This document shows, piece after piece, positions 8,818-16,330 of a stretch of 34,875 nt of DNA; position 1 is the first letter of the stretch; each line of letters starts with the position of its first letter. The position numbers were made by a program, and so were the translations under genes. The stretch comes from an uncultured Chitinophagaceae bacterium. GTDB taxonomy: Bacteria; Bacteroidota; Bacteroidia; Chitinophagales; Chitinophagaceae. A model generated the notes under the pieces. It searched no databases and had not been told where the DNA came from. It saw only the letters and a program-made list of their open reading frames with translations. Location: NCBI GenBank assembly GCA_903883945.1, contig CAISCV010000080.1:1-34875 (forward strand), given 5' to 3'.

Positions 8818-11772
8818 TTAAAAATCAATACTCGCCCCAATTGCATACACTCTTGGTCTTGGATAGATATTTTTATCTATCCCATTACTAGCGTTCTCAG
8901 GATCTAGTCCAGTGTAATTTGTGATGACAAATACATTCTGAATACTTCCATAAATTCTTAATGCAGCCTTTTGATTCAATACCTTTCCAACATTGTATCC
9001 AAAATTGATATTATCCAAACGGAAGAAAGATGCATTTTCAATATAATAATCTGAAAATAATTGCTTGTTTACAAATCCAGTATTTGAGTAACTTCTGGAG
9101 CCATTAGAAATAACTGACCCGTTCAAAATAGAATTCTGGGTTCCATTATTTGATGCGAAATTGTTATACAAATAATTACCAAAAGAACCATGTCCAGACA
9201 GACCTAAACTATATTTCTTATAGGCAACCTGTGTGTTGAATCCTGCAAGGAGACTAGGTTGTACCGTTTTTGGATAATAATATTTTGCAGAAGTTCCATT
9301 TCTATTGATGTCTTCGTACAATCCTTCTATTGGTTTGCCTGTTTTACTATCATAAATTTGTTTATACGCATAGATGGCGTAAGGAGCGTATCCAACTTGG
9401 TGTTTTTCCAACTTATTACTTGTTCCTCCATCTAAGTTATCGCCAGCATCATTTCCTGCATAGGTAGGATCAACCACCGCGTACAGTTTTGTAATTTTAG
9501 TTGTTTGATACGTTACATTAAATCCAACATCCCATTTTAAATCTTTTTGTCTAACTGGAATGGTATTTATGACGAACTCTACCCCCTTATTTTCGATATT
9601 CCCAATATTTGAGTTTACAATTATATCATAGTTACCACCAGGAGGTTGAGGGAGACTACTGATCAAATCTGTTGTTTTCTTTTGGTAAACATCAATGCTT
9701 CCTGAAATTCTACTACCAAAGAAGGCATAATCCAATCCAAAATTCAGCGTCGCAGTTGTTTCCCATTTCAAATTTGGATTATAGGCAGAAGGACGGATGT
9801 ATTTTATTGTATCTTTTCCGAACATATAATAGGCACCTGGGTTACTTACAGAATATCTTGCTAGATAATCATAATCACCAATACCATCTTGTTGACCTGT
9901 TTTACCCCATCCAATTCGTAATTTCAGGTCGTTTATTTTATTGCTATTATTGAATAATTCGTCTTTCAACTTCCAAGCAAAGGCAAAAGCAGGAAAGTAC
10001 CCTACTCTGTTAGCAGAAGAGAATTTAGAACTTGCATCTCTTCTTAAGGAGGCTGTTAACAAATATTTATTTAACAACGTAACATTCAGTCTTGTAAAAT
10101 AAGACTCAAGCCTGTAAGTTGGTTTATCTGTTGCATAATTAGGTAGTGTATTTGCAATGGTATCTCCATTCAATTTATAGTTAGGGAAATTATATACATC
10201 AGTCTCAAAGTTTTGATAGCTATGACCAGCTAACACATCAAACTTCAAATCTTTTAATTCCTTTGTGTAGAATAAAGACGTTTCTAACAACTGACTTGCC
10301 TTGTCTTGTTTATACGGGTTTCTTCTACCTCTGGTATTATATTGTGTTACAATAACAGAATCGTAATGATCACTCCCTGTTTGATAGGCCAAGTCAGTAC
10401 CTGCATTAACCATTACATGCAAATCTGGTAGAAAGTGTAGTTTGTAATCTAATTGAATGTTTCCAATAAACCTGTTTACCGTTTCCTTATTGTTCCTAAA
10501 TTTCAACATACTCAGAGGATTTGGAAAACTTGCATTACCATTATTTCCAATTGGAGTACCATCAGCATTTAACCATTCAAAGTATCCACCATATTTATTT
10601 TTTTGGTTGATAGCTTGTGTTGGATCAAATGTAGCAGCAGCTCCAACAGCCCCTCCGTCGGCATGACGATATTTGGTGTTTGCATACTTTGCATTCACGT
10701 TAATAGTTAAATGATCTGTAAACAATTTAGGGGAAAGGTTCAAAGCAACTGCATTTCTATCAAACTGGTCTGTCAGTACAATACCACTTTGACTTAAATT
10801 TTCCAAAGACAAACGGAAGGGAAGCACTTTAGCAATCGAGCCACTTGCGCTAATATTTTTGTCCCAACCTATGGCCTTTTGATAAATTTGCTTTTGCCAA
10901 TCTGTATTTGCAGTACCCAACTGTGCAATTTGAGCAGCATTGCCTTTAGCTTTTACAATACTTCTAATTTCATCTCCATTAAATACATCTACATATTTAG
11001 TTATTTCTCCAACGGAGAATAAGGTATTAAAGTTAAACTTAACAGCCCCTTTACTTCCTTTTTTTGTAGTGATTACAATAACACCGTTAGAAGCCCTTGA
11101 ACCATACATGGCAGTTGAAGACGCATCTTTCAATACACTCATAGACTCTATGTCATTTGGATTAATTGTATTTAAAAGATTACCCCCACCGTTAATTCCA
11201 TTACCATCCACAGGAACCCCATCAATAACTATCAATGGATCATTACTTGCATTTAGTGAAGATCCTGTACGAATACGTATCGTACTTCCACCACCTGCGC
11301 TACCACCTCCTGATGTTATTTGCAACCCGGCTACCTTACCTTGAATCAATTGTTCGGACGAGTTAATGTTTCCCTGTTGAAAATCTTTTGCAGAAACGGA
11401 TGTAACAGAACCGGTTAAATCGCCTTTCTTTCTTGTCCCATAAGCAACTACCACCACATCACTAAGTGCCGCATTCGATTGTACCAAACTCACTGTAACT
11501 GGAGAATTGCTAGCAACAACTTCTTGTTTTGCATAGCCAATAGAGGTAAATACCAAGATAGCATCTCCATCTACCCTCACTTTAAAACTACCATCTACAG
11601 CAGTTTGTGTCGCATTCTTCGAACCCTTTACTTGTACTGTAATGCCAGACAAAGGCGTCCCATCTTTTGAATCGGTTACCTTTCCGGTAACAACTCTTTC
11701 TTGTGCAAAAGCTGTCATGCCGCAGATAACTGTCAACATAAGCAGCAAAGCAATCAATCGTTTAAAATTCAT
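8818..11772 (-). CDS. SusC/RagA family TonB-linked outer-membrane transporter
   Basis: First gene of the operon; a 984-residue TonB-dependent importer. Domains in order: signal peptide (1-23, cleavage after TAFA), a carboxypeptidase-D-like regulatory domain (about 27-112, VTGKVTDSKDGTPLSGITV and ILVFTSIGYAKQEV), the SusC segment VVVVAYGTRKKGDLTGSV (about 118), the plug (IRGRT-like IRIRTGSSLNASNDPLIVIDG and SMSVLKDASSTAMYGSRASNGVIVITT) and a long beta barrel ending YPRPRVYAIGASIDF. There is no N-terminal STN signalling domain, so control through an anti-sigma/ECF pair is not suggested. With the next three genes it forms a SusCDEF uptake unit. Confidence 0.96.
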   Translation of the reverse strand: MNFKRLIALLLMLTVICGMTAFAQERVVTGKVTDSKDGTPLSGITVQVKGSKNATQTAVDGSFKVRVDGDAILVFTSIGYAKQEVVASNSPVTVSLVQSNAALSDVVVVAYGTRKKGDLTGSVTSVSAKDFQQGNINSSEQLIQGKVAGLQITSGGGSAGGGSTIRIRTGSSLNASNDPLIVIDGVPVDGNGINGGGNLLNTINPNDIESMSVLKDASSTAMYGSRASNGVIVITTKKGSKGAVKFNFNTLFSVGEITKYVDVFNGDEIRSIVKAKGNAAQIAQLGTANTDWQKQIYQKAIGWDKNISASGSIAKVLPFRLSLENLSQSGIVLTDQFDRNAVALNLSPKLFTDHLTINVNAKYANTKYRHADGGAVGAAATFDPTQAINQKNKYGGYFEWLNADGTPIGNNGNASFPNPLSMLKFRNNKETVNRFIGNIQLDYKLHFLPDLHVMVNAGTDLAYQTGSDHYDSVIVTQYNTRGRRNPYKQDKASQLLETSLFYTKELKDLKFDVLAGHSYQNFETDVYNFPNYKLNGDTIANTLPNYATDKPTYRLESYFTRLNVTLLNKYLLTASLRRDASSKFSSANRVGYFPAFAFAWKLKDELFNNSNKINDLKLRIGWGKTGQQDGIGDYDYLARYSVSNPGAYYMFGKDTIKYIRPSAYNPNLKWETTATLNFGLDYAFFGSRISGSIDVYQKKTTDLISSLPQPPGGNYDIIVNSNIGNIENKGVEFVINTIPVRQKDLKWDVGFNVTYQTTKITKLYAVVDPTYAGNDAGDNLDGGTSNKLEKHQVGYAPYAIYAYKQIYDSKTGKPIEGLYEDINRNGTSAKYYYPKTVQPSLLAGFNTQVAYKKYSLGLSGHGSFGNYLYNNFASNNGTQNSILNGSVISNGSRSYSNTGFVNKQLFSDYYIENASFFRLDNINFGYNVGKVLNQKAALRIYGSIQNVFVITNYTGLDPENASNGIDKNIYPRPRVYAIGASIDF

Positions 11773-11876
11773 AGTCGAAAATTTACTGGTTAATGTAAAA
11801 TGTTTAGTAATAACTGTGTGTTTAAGTGAAAAACAATTTTTATGTATCTGTGGAGTAATGATTGGTGTAATGGGTA

Positions 11877-11884
11877 CAAATGTG
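11877..11884 (-). promoter_or_regulatory. Candidate susC promoter (-7 element)
   Basis: On the minus strand the sequence is CACATTTG, one mismatch from TAnnTTTG, with GTTG about 18 bp upstream as a possible -33 element. A start near 11870 would give a leader of about 100 nt, and the operator-like dyads would then lie about 110-160 bp upstream of the start, a place suited to an activator. The match is weak. Confidence 0.25.
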
Positions 11885-11982
11885 TTTGTATGAATGGTCT
11901 ACCAACAACCGTGGCAAATAGCAGTATTGTAACAATCGTAACTTCATACAAGCTTTTTTAGTAGTGCAATCGACTTAACTAA

Positions 11983-12030
11983 TGTGTACTTTTAACACAT
12001 TCTGACACAAAGATGTGTATTTTTTACACA
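11983..12030. promoter_or_regulatory. Two tandem operator-like dyads upstream of susC
   Basis: Two copies of TGTGT-N7-ACACA are present: 11983-11999 with spacer ACTTTTA, and 12014-12030 with spacer ATTTTTT. The first extends to a 7-bp perfect arm (AATGTGT with ACACATT, 11981-12001). Their starts are exactly 31 bp apart, about three helical turns, so both would face the same side of DNA. This is the geometry of paired binding sites for a dimeric regulator. The regulator is not encoded in this window. Confidence 0.45.
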
Positions 12031-12236
12031 ATGACAAAACTTTTTAAAAAATATTTTTCAACAAGGGTTTATAACTAAACACCAAAACAAGTCAAATACC
12101 AATACAGCAAAGGATTTCAGAAGATAAGTAGAAGATAAATTCATAGCATAGACTATACCTCGATTCATCCTAAACACTCATTCTATCCAATCACCTCTCA
12201 CAATTTCCCATACCAATATCAATAATTGTATTGTTT

Positions 12237-12278
12237 CACAACTCACTTCTCACAACTCACCCTACTGCTAACATTTCT
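12237..12278. repeat. Degenerate 7-bp repeat tract
   Basis: Heptamers in phase: CACAACT at 12237, CACTTCT at 12244, CACAACT at 12251, CACCCTA at 12258, then CTGCTAA and CATTTCT. On the minus strand the core reads GTGAGTT, GTGAGAA, GTGAGTT, closely matching the GTGAGTG units at 29384-29414. Confidence 0.5.
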
Positions 12279-12342
12279 TGCCTCGTTGATGCCATTTCTT
12301 GTCGATGTTCAGTGTGTCATCTCCTGAAATAGCTTGTCTACA

Positions 12343-12573
12343 TTTCAACATCGCATGTCGTTTATCCAACATCGCATGTCGATTATCCAACATCGCATGT
12401 CGATTATCCAATATCATGTGTCGATTATCCAACATCATGTGTCATTTATCCAACATCATGTGTCATTTATCCAACATCATCTGTCGATTATCCAACATCA
12501 TGTGTCGATTATCCAACATCATGTGTCGATTATCCAACATCATGTATCGAAATTCTAACGTCGGGGATCGAAT
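12343..12573 (+). repeat. 21-bp tandem repeat array (11 units), built from heptamers
   Basis: Eleven head-to-tail 21-bp units, phase starts at 12343, 12364, 12385 and so on to 12553; the first, tenth and last are divergent. A typical unit is ATCCAACATC followed by ATGTGTCGATT. Each unit splits into three heptamers sharing the pattern xTCxxxx: ATCCAAC, then ATCATGT or ATCGCAT, then GTCGATT. Neighbouring variants cluster (ATCGCAT types to the left, GTCATTT types in the middle), as expected from local duplication. Each unit holds the small dyad ACATcATGT or ACATCGCATGT. All three plus-strand frames stay open only because the period is a multiple of three. There are no spacers, so it is not a CRISPR array. 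Confidence 0.85.
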
Positions 12574-12750
12574 TGCTTTACTGGTTGCTTCCATTGATTG
12601 CCACGTTTATACCCCCTAATCTTACTAATATTATAACGACAGTAGCTATTTATAGCCAAAAGACCTCATCATGCTTACCTAAGTAGAGATATAATTTTAG
12701 CCGCAAAAACAAAACAACTTATTTTGATTTTCTAAAAATAATCCTGCTTT

Positions 12751-12843
12751 ATGAATAAAATTCTATTGTCCGTGACTTTTTTGGTACTAACATTTATTGG
12801 TTTAAGCCAAGAAAGAAAACTAGATTCCATCAACTTTATTTAA
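12751..12843 (+). pseudogene. 30-residue ORF with signal peptide, possible gene remnant
   Basis: ATG to TAA encodes MNKILLSVTFLVLTFIGLSQ plus ten residues (ERKLDSINFI). The first 20 residues form a convincing Sec signal peptide (K3, hydrophobic core, SQ cleavage context), but almost no mature protein follows. The next frame continues for 14 codons (LDSFTLVDNKEQSC) before its own stop, which suggests a truncated and frameshifted exported-protein gene. A genuinely short secreted peptide is the alternative. No homologue is recognised. Confidence 0.35.
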
Positions 12844-12928
12844 TTTAGATTCGTTTACTCTGGTAGATAATAAGGAACAAAGTTGCTAATCCTATGTGCA
12901 ATGTATCCTCATGTATTTATCTGTTCAA

Positions 12929-13657
12929 TCAAACCAAATGCGACAACAATATTCCCGTTGCCACCGCAGCATTCAGGCTTTCGGCACCGCCAATACGAGG
13001 AATCGTGACGGGGTTAGTAATTAGTGGCAACAACTCCGCTCCTATCCCTTTGCCCTCGCTGCCAATAACAAGGATACCTTCGGTTGGCTTGGGTATTTTA
13101 TAAATGTTTTCTCCCGAAAGCAGCGCACCGTATATGGGGATGCTTACATTCTTCAACAACTCGGTCAGGTTTCCATAGCTTACCGGTACGCGTATAAAAC
13201 TACCCATCGTACTCTGTATTACTTTGGGATTATATAACTCCACCGTAGTATGGCTACAAATAATCTGATGGATGCCAAACCAATCCGCAATACGAATGAT
13301 TGTGCCAAAGTTGCCCGGATCTTGAATGCCATCCAACACCAAAGATTGTTTTTGGGCAAAAGGAAGAACCGTTTGGGCAGTGGGCTGCTCCACCAAAGCT
13401 AATACTTGGTGGGAAGTTTGCAAAGAAGATATCCGATGCAAATCGTCCTCCGAAATAATGCAAAGAACGTCGCCCAAATGGGTATTTGTAGCTGCCCATT
13501 TGGAGGTTGCATATATTTTTTTTAGCTTAAAATGGCTTTGTATGATTTCTTCCACCAACTTTACACCCTCTGCTATAAACAACCCTTCCGTTTGACGGTG
13601 TTTTTTATGGCATAAAGATTGAATAAAATTAACTTCATTCTTACTTAACTTATACAT
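12929..13657 (-). CDS. TrmH/SpoU family RNA 2'-O-methyltransferase
   Basis: A 242-residue SPOUT-class methylase that transfers a methyl group from S-adenosylmethionine to a ribose 2'-OH in rRNA or tRNA. The N-terminal substrate-binding domain (about 1-90; FIQSLCHKKHRQTEGLFIAEGVKLV) is typical of RlmB/TsnR-like members. The SPOUT domain shows the three motifs: LDGIQDPGNFGTIIRIADWFG (N and R of motif 1), LVIGSEGKGI (motif 2) and IPRIGGAESLNAAVATGILL (motif 3, knot). The substrate nucleotide cannot be fixed from sequence. It diverges from tamL with only 5 bp between the start codons, so each promoter must lie inside or at the very edge of the other gene. Confidence 0.93.
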   Translation of the reverse strand: MYKLSKNEVNFIQSLCHKKHRQTEGLFIAEGVKLVEEIIQSHFKLKKIYATSKWAATNTHLGDVLCIISEDDLHRISSLQTSHQVLALVEQPTAQTVLPFAQKQSLVLDGIQDPGNFGTIIRIADWFGIHQIICSHTTVELYNPKVIQSTMGSFIRVPVSYGNLTELLKNVSIPIYGALLSGENIYKIPKPTEGILVIGSEGKGIGAELLPLITNPVTIPRIGGAESLNAAVATGILLSHLV

Positions 13658-13662
13658 AGCTA

Positions 13663-16041
13663 ATGCGTTTTAGTAGCAAAACATCTTTCCCCATTCTTCT
13701 GTTTATTACCCTTTGTTTTGCCATTTTTATTGAGTCTTGTACTATTGTTAGAAACTATCCAAAAAACAAACCCTTCGTTTACCTCAACAAGATTTCAATA
13801 GATGGAAATATTTCCAAAGATGAGAAAAAAAGACTTACCGAAGAACTTAATAATTATTGGGATGATAGTATGAAGGCCAACAGAATGCAACAACTAGTCT
13901 TTATTTACAAATTAAAAAATCCGCCCATTTTCGATTCCAATCATCTGTATGTTAGTAAGGGATTTATGAATGCTTATCTCAATTCGCAAGGATATTATCA
14001 CTCCAACTTCTTATCGTCCTTCCGATTCGATTCATCAAACAATAAAATAAAGACTACGGTTTGTTTTCGAATTTCTATTGGAAAGATCATTAAAATTGAT
14101 TCTGTCGCCTACAATTTGTTGGATACCGTGAATAAGCAGATTGACTCTACTTTACAAATTCTAACGCTTTCACAATCAAAAAATTCTTTACTTAAAAAAG
14201 GAATGCCTTACACAAAATTGGCAATCAACAATGAACTAGACATACTTACAGGCTGGTATCACCAGAATGGCTATTATAAATTCTCGAGAGATAACATTTA
14301 TGCACAATTGGATACACTCGATCCTTCGTTATTGATACTAACGCTCGACCCCATAAAAGAAGCAGAACTGATAGCTATCGCAGATACCAAAAACAAAGAA
14401 AATACCTCATGGAATATTACAATTGCGCAACGAAAAGGGAAAGACTCGCTTGCATTGCAAAAGTTTTATGTTGGTAAAGTGTATTATTATCCCGACCTCA
14501 AAAATGCGTATTACAATCCCGAAGCCACCATTGCCCGTTTAGACTTTAATACCTATAAGCACAAAGAAGCAACGGTATATTACAACAATGAAAAGTTCTT
14601 CTTCAGACCTTTAAGGGAACATACCTACCTACATTCCGGCGATTTGTACAACGAAGGATTATATTACAAAACAATCAATAAACTTTCTCAGATTGGCACC
14701 TGGAAACAGGTGGATATTCGACCTCAGATAAGGGATAAAGACAGCATAGACCTATATGTATTTATGGTGCCCGAGAAAAAGCAAAGCTTTACGGTAGACC
14801 AAGAATTTAGTAGAAACACAGGAGACCTCGGCTCAGGCAACCTGCTAGGGATCGGTACCAACTTTACCTACAAAAACAGAAATGTTTGGAGGCAAGCAAT
14901 TCAATCCCTTACGTCCCTTAGGTTTGGTGTTGAACTGAACATACAAAAAACAAACAACGCTTACGGCAACAATTCTTTGTTACAAACCACCCAGATAAAC
15001 TTAAGTCATACCTACGCCTTTCCTAGATTAATACAGCCTTTTACCCATTGGACATACCTAGATAAACTAGATAATAAACGTACCCTACTCAGCATAGCTG
15101 GGGCATATACTACAAGAAAAGATCTATATGGCCTAAGGTCTTTGGTAGCAAGCTGGGGATATGAATGGAGTAAAGGAAACAATACATGGTTGTTAAAACT
15201 ACCCAATGTAGAGCTATATAAAGTAGATACATTACAAGGATTAGATTCATTGTTTAAAACCACCCCATTCCTAAGAAACTCATTCCGGGATGGTAAAGTA
15301 ATTGGCCTAAGCTTATCGCTAGCAAAAACTTTTGTAAGTCGCCACGATCCATCTAAGAGTCATTACATCCGTTTGGGATATGAAGAGAGTGGTTGGGGAG
15401 TAAGCAATCTATTCCCAAGATTGCCCAATCTTTTTGTCTACAACAAATTAGAAGCAGAGTATCGTTATATCAAAAAATACCATAAAGACGAGTTTGCGTC
15501 TCGCATTTTTATAGGTGTAGGTTTACATGGCGATCAATCAATGCCCGTATTCAAACAATATTTTCTAGGGGGACCAAACAGTATGCGTGCATGGGGTATA
15601 CGACAACTAGGACTAGGCTCTTCCTTGTCTTCCGACACCAATACGAGTGGCTATACAGATAGGTATGGGGATTTAGCCCTTGAAGGCAATCTGGAGTATC
15701 GTTTTCAATTGGGGAGGATAAATGGAATTAAAATAGGTAGTGCTATTTATACAGATATAGGTAACATTTGGAATATAAAAAACCAAATAAATGGAGAAAA
15801 TGCGATGTTTCAATTGAGCCAACTAGGTAAAGACTTTGCCGTTGGAGTAGGAACAGGAATTAGAGTAGATTTCAACTACTTTCTGATAAGGGTAGATATC
15901 GCTTATAAGGTAAAAGACCCTGCAAGACAAGAAGATGATGGTTGGATGAATATCAAAAAAATCGAGTGGACCAACACACGCCCTAATGGTGTCGAAATAA
16001 AAAACTATGCTGTACAGTTAGGGATTGGTCTGCCTTTTTAA
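13663..16041 (+). CDS. tamL: BamA/TamA-family outer-membrane lipoprotein (TamL)
   Basis: A 792-residue Omp85-superfamily protein. In Bacteroidota the TamA role is taken by a lipoprotein form, TamL, which works with TamB in delivering material or proteins to the outer membrane. The signal peptide ends with Cys26 (FIES-C). POTRA-like soluble domains fill the first half (GKIIKIDSVAYNL; the LHSGDLYNEGLYYKTINKL segment near 330). A C-terminal 16-strand barrel carries the conserved GGPNSMRAWGIRQLG motif at about residue 636, the family's loop-6-like signature. The adjacent RNA methylase gene diverges by 5 bp. No tamB follows; the next gene is convergent. The TAA stop codon doubles as the left flank of an insertion-like element. 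Confidence 0.88.
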   Translation: MRFSSKTSFPILLFITLCFAIFIESCTIVRNYPKNKPFVYLNKISIDGNISKDEKKRLTEELNNYWDDSMKANRMQQLVFIYKLKNPPIFDSNHLYVSKGFMNAYLNSQGYYHSNFLSSFRFDSSNNKIKTTVCFRISIGKIIKIDSVAYNLLDTVNKQIDSTLQILTLSQSKNSLLKKGMPYTKLAINNELDILTGWYHQNGYYKFSRDNIYAQLDTLDPSLLILTLDPIKEAELIAIADTKNKENTSWNITIAQRKGKDSLALQKFYVGKVYYYPDLKNAYYNPEATIARLDFNTYKHKEATVYYNNEKFFFRPLREHTYLHSGDLYNEGLYYKTINKLSQIGTWKQVDIRPQIRDKDSIDLYVFMVPEKKQSFTVDQEFSRNTGDLGSGNLLGIGTNFTYKNRNVWRQAIQSLTSLRFGVELNIQKTNNAYGNNSLLQTTQINLSHTYAFPRLIQPFTHWTYLDKLDNKRTLLSIAGAYTTRKDLYGLRSLVASWGYEWSKGNNTWLLKLPNVELYKVDTLQGLDSLFKTTPFLRNSFRDGKVIGLSLSLAKTFVSRHDPSKSHYIRLGYEESGWGVSNLFPRLPNLFVYNKLEAEYRYIKKYHKDEFASRIFIGVGLHGDQSMPVFKQYFLGGPNSMRAWGIRQLGLGSSLSSDTNTSGYTDRYGDLALEGNLEYRFQLGRINGIKIGSAIYTDIGNIWNIKNQINGENAMFQLSQLGKDFAVGVGTGIRVDFNYFLIRVDIAYKVKDPARQEDDGWMNIKKIEWTNTRPNGVEIKNYAVQLGIGLPF

Positions 16042-16216
16042 ACCCAGATTTTGCAACAGAACACTACTGCAATTCTCAACTACTTCAAATACAAGCTTTT
16101 GATTGATTTATTCTCTTTCAACATAAAATATTATGCTTTCAATCGAAAAATCTACTCAAACACCTGTCTTTTTTGTATTTGATAATTTCGTAACGAGTCT
16201 ATTGCAAAATCTGGGT
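16042..16216. mobile_element. MITE-like element, 175 bp, flanked by TAA
   Basis: Perfect 15-bp terminal inverted repeats, ACCCAGATTTTGCAA (16042-16056) and its reverse complement (16202-16216), bound an element with no coding capacity. Further inverted pairs are nested inside: TCAAATACAA (16085-16094) with 16173-16182, CTTTTGATTGA (16096-16106) with 16139-16149 (two mismatches), and CATAA/TTATG at the centre (16122-16135). Direct TAA repeats flank it (16039-16041 and 16217-16219) and look like a 3-bp target duplication. The left copy is the stop codon of tamL. Its interior is far too short for a transposase, so any movement would need one in trans. A folded terminator without mobile origin is the alternative. 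Confidence 0.55.
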
Positions 16217-16220
16217 TAAA

Positions 16221-16330
16221 CATTTAATCACAACGAACACTAGTATTTACAGAAAGGACACAAAGATTTCATTTGTAAAAGCATTGTGTCCTTTCTGTTT
16301 TCTTAACCTAGTGTTCGTTGTGATTAAATG
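16221..16330. repeat. 110-bp compound inverted repeat between convergent genes
   Basis: Outer arms are 23 bp and perfect (16221-16243 with 16308-16330; arm core CACAACGAACACTAG). Inner arms are 15 bp and perfect, ACAGAAAGGACACAA (16249-16263) with 16284-16298. The arms are separated by 5 bp on one side and 9 bp on the other, with a 20-bp loop. The right arm ends exactly at the amn stop codon. It begins one base after the right TAA flank of the preceding element, so the two structures fill the whole gap between tamL and amn. Confidence 0.75.
16249..16304 (+). terminator. Probable tamL-side terminator within the compound repeat
   Basis: The inner 15-bp stem (16249-16263 with 16284-16298) is followed on the plus strand by TTTCTT, giving a plausible intrinsic terminator for transcripts coming from tamL. 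The minus-strand side lacks a T run. Confidence 0.5.

Larger units (their letters stand above)
11773..12928. other. Gene-poor intergenic region upstream of the Sus operon
   Basis: About 1.15 kb between susC and the RNA methylase gene. From left to right it holds a candidate susC promoter, a pair of operator-like dyads (11983-12030), an unremarkable AT-rich stretch, two short-period repeat regions (12237-12278 and 12343-12573) and a 30-codon ORF with a signal peptide (12751-12843). No conserved protein or RNA gene was recognised. The length and repeat load suggest a decayed or rearranged region (inference). Confidence 0.6.

Noticed and set aside
10940-11344. Long antisense open frame inside susC (134 codons), and similar antisense frames in rny, pgk, susC and uvrA
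   Set aside because: These are shadows of strongly coding genes, with no recognisable domains or promoters.
12343-12573. CRISPR array
   Set aside because: The 21-bp units are directly adjacent with no unique spacers, and there are no cas genes.
12299-12619. Open frames across the 21-bp array encoding heptapeptide repeats (SNIMCRL or QHHVSII)
   Set aside because: All three plus-strand frames stay open because the repeat period is a multiple of three. Two different proteins are equally possible, Cys/His content is odd, and there is no promoter or conserved start, so it is treated as non-coding repeat DNA.
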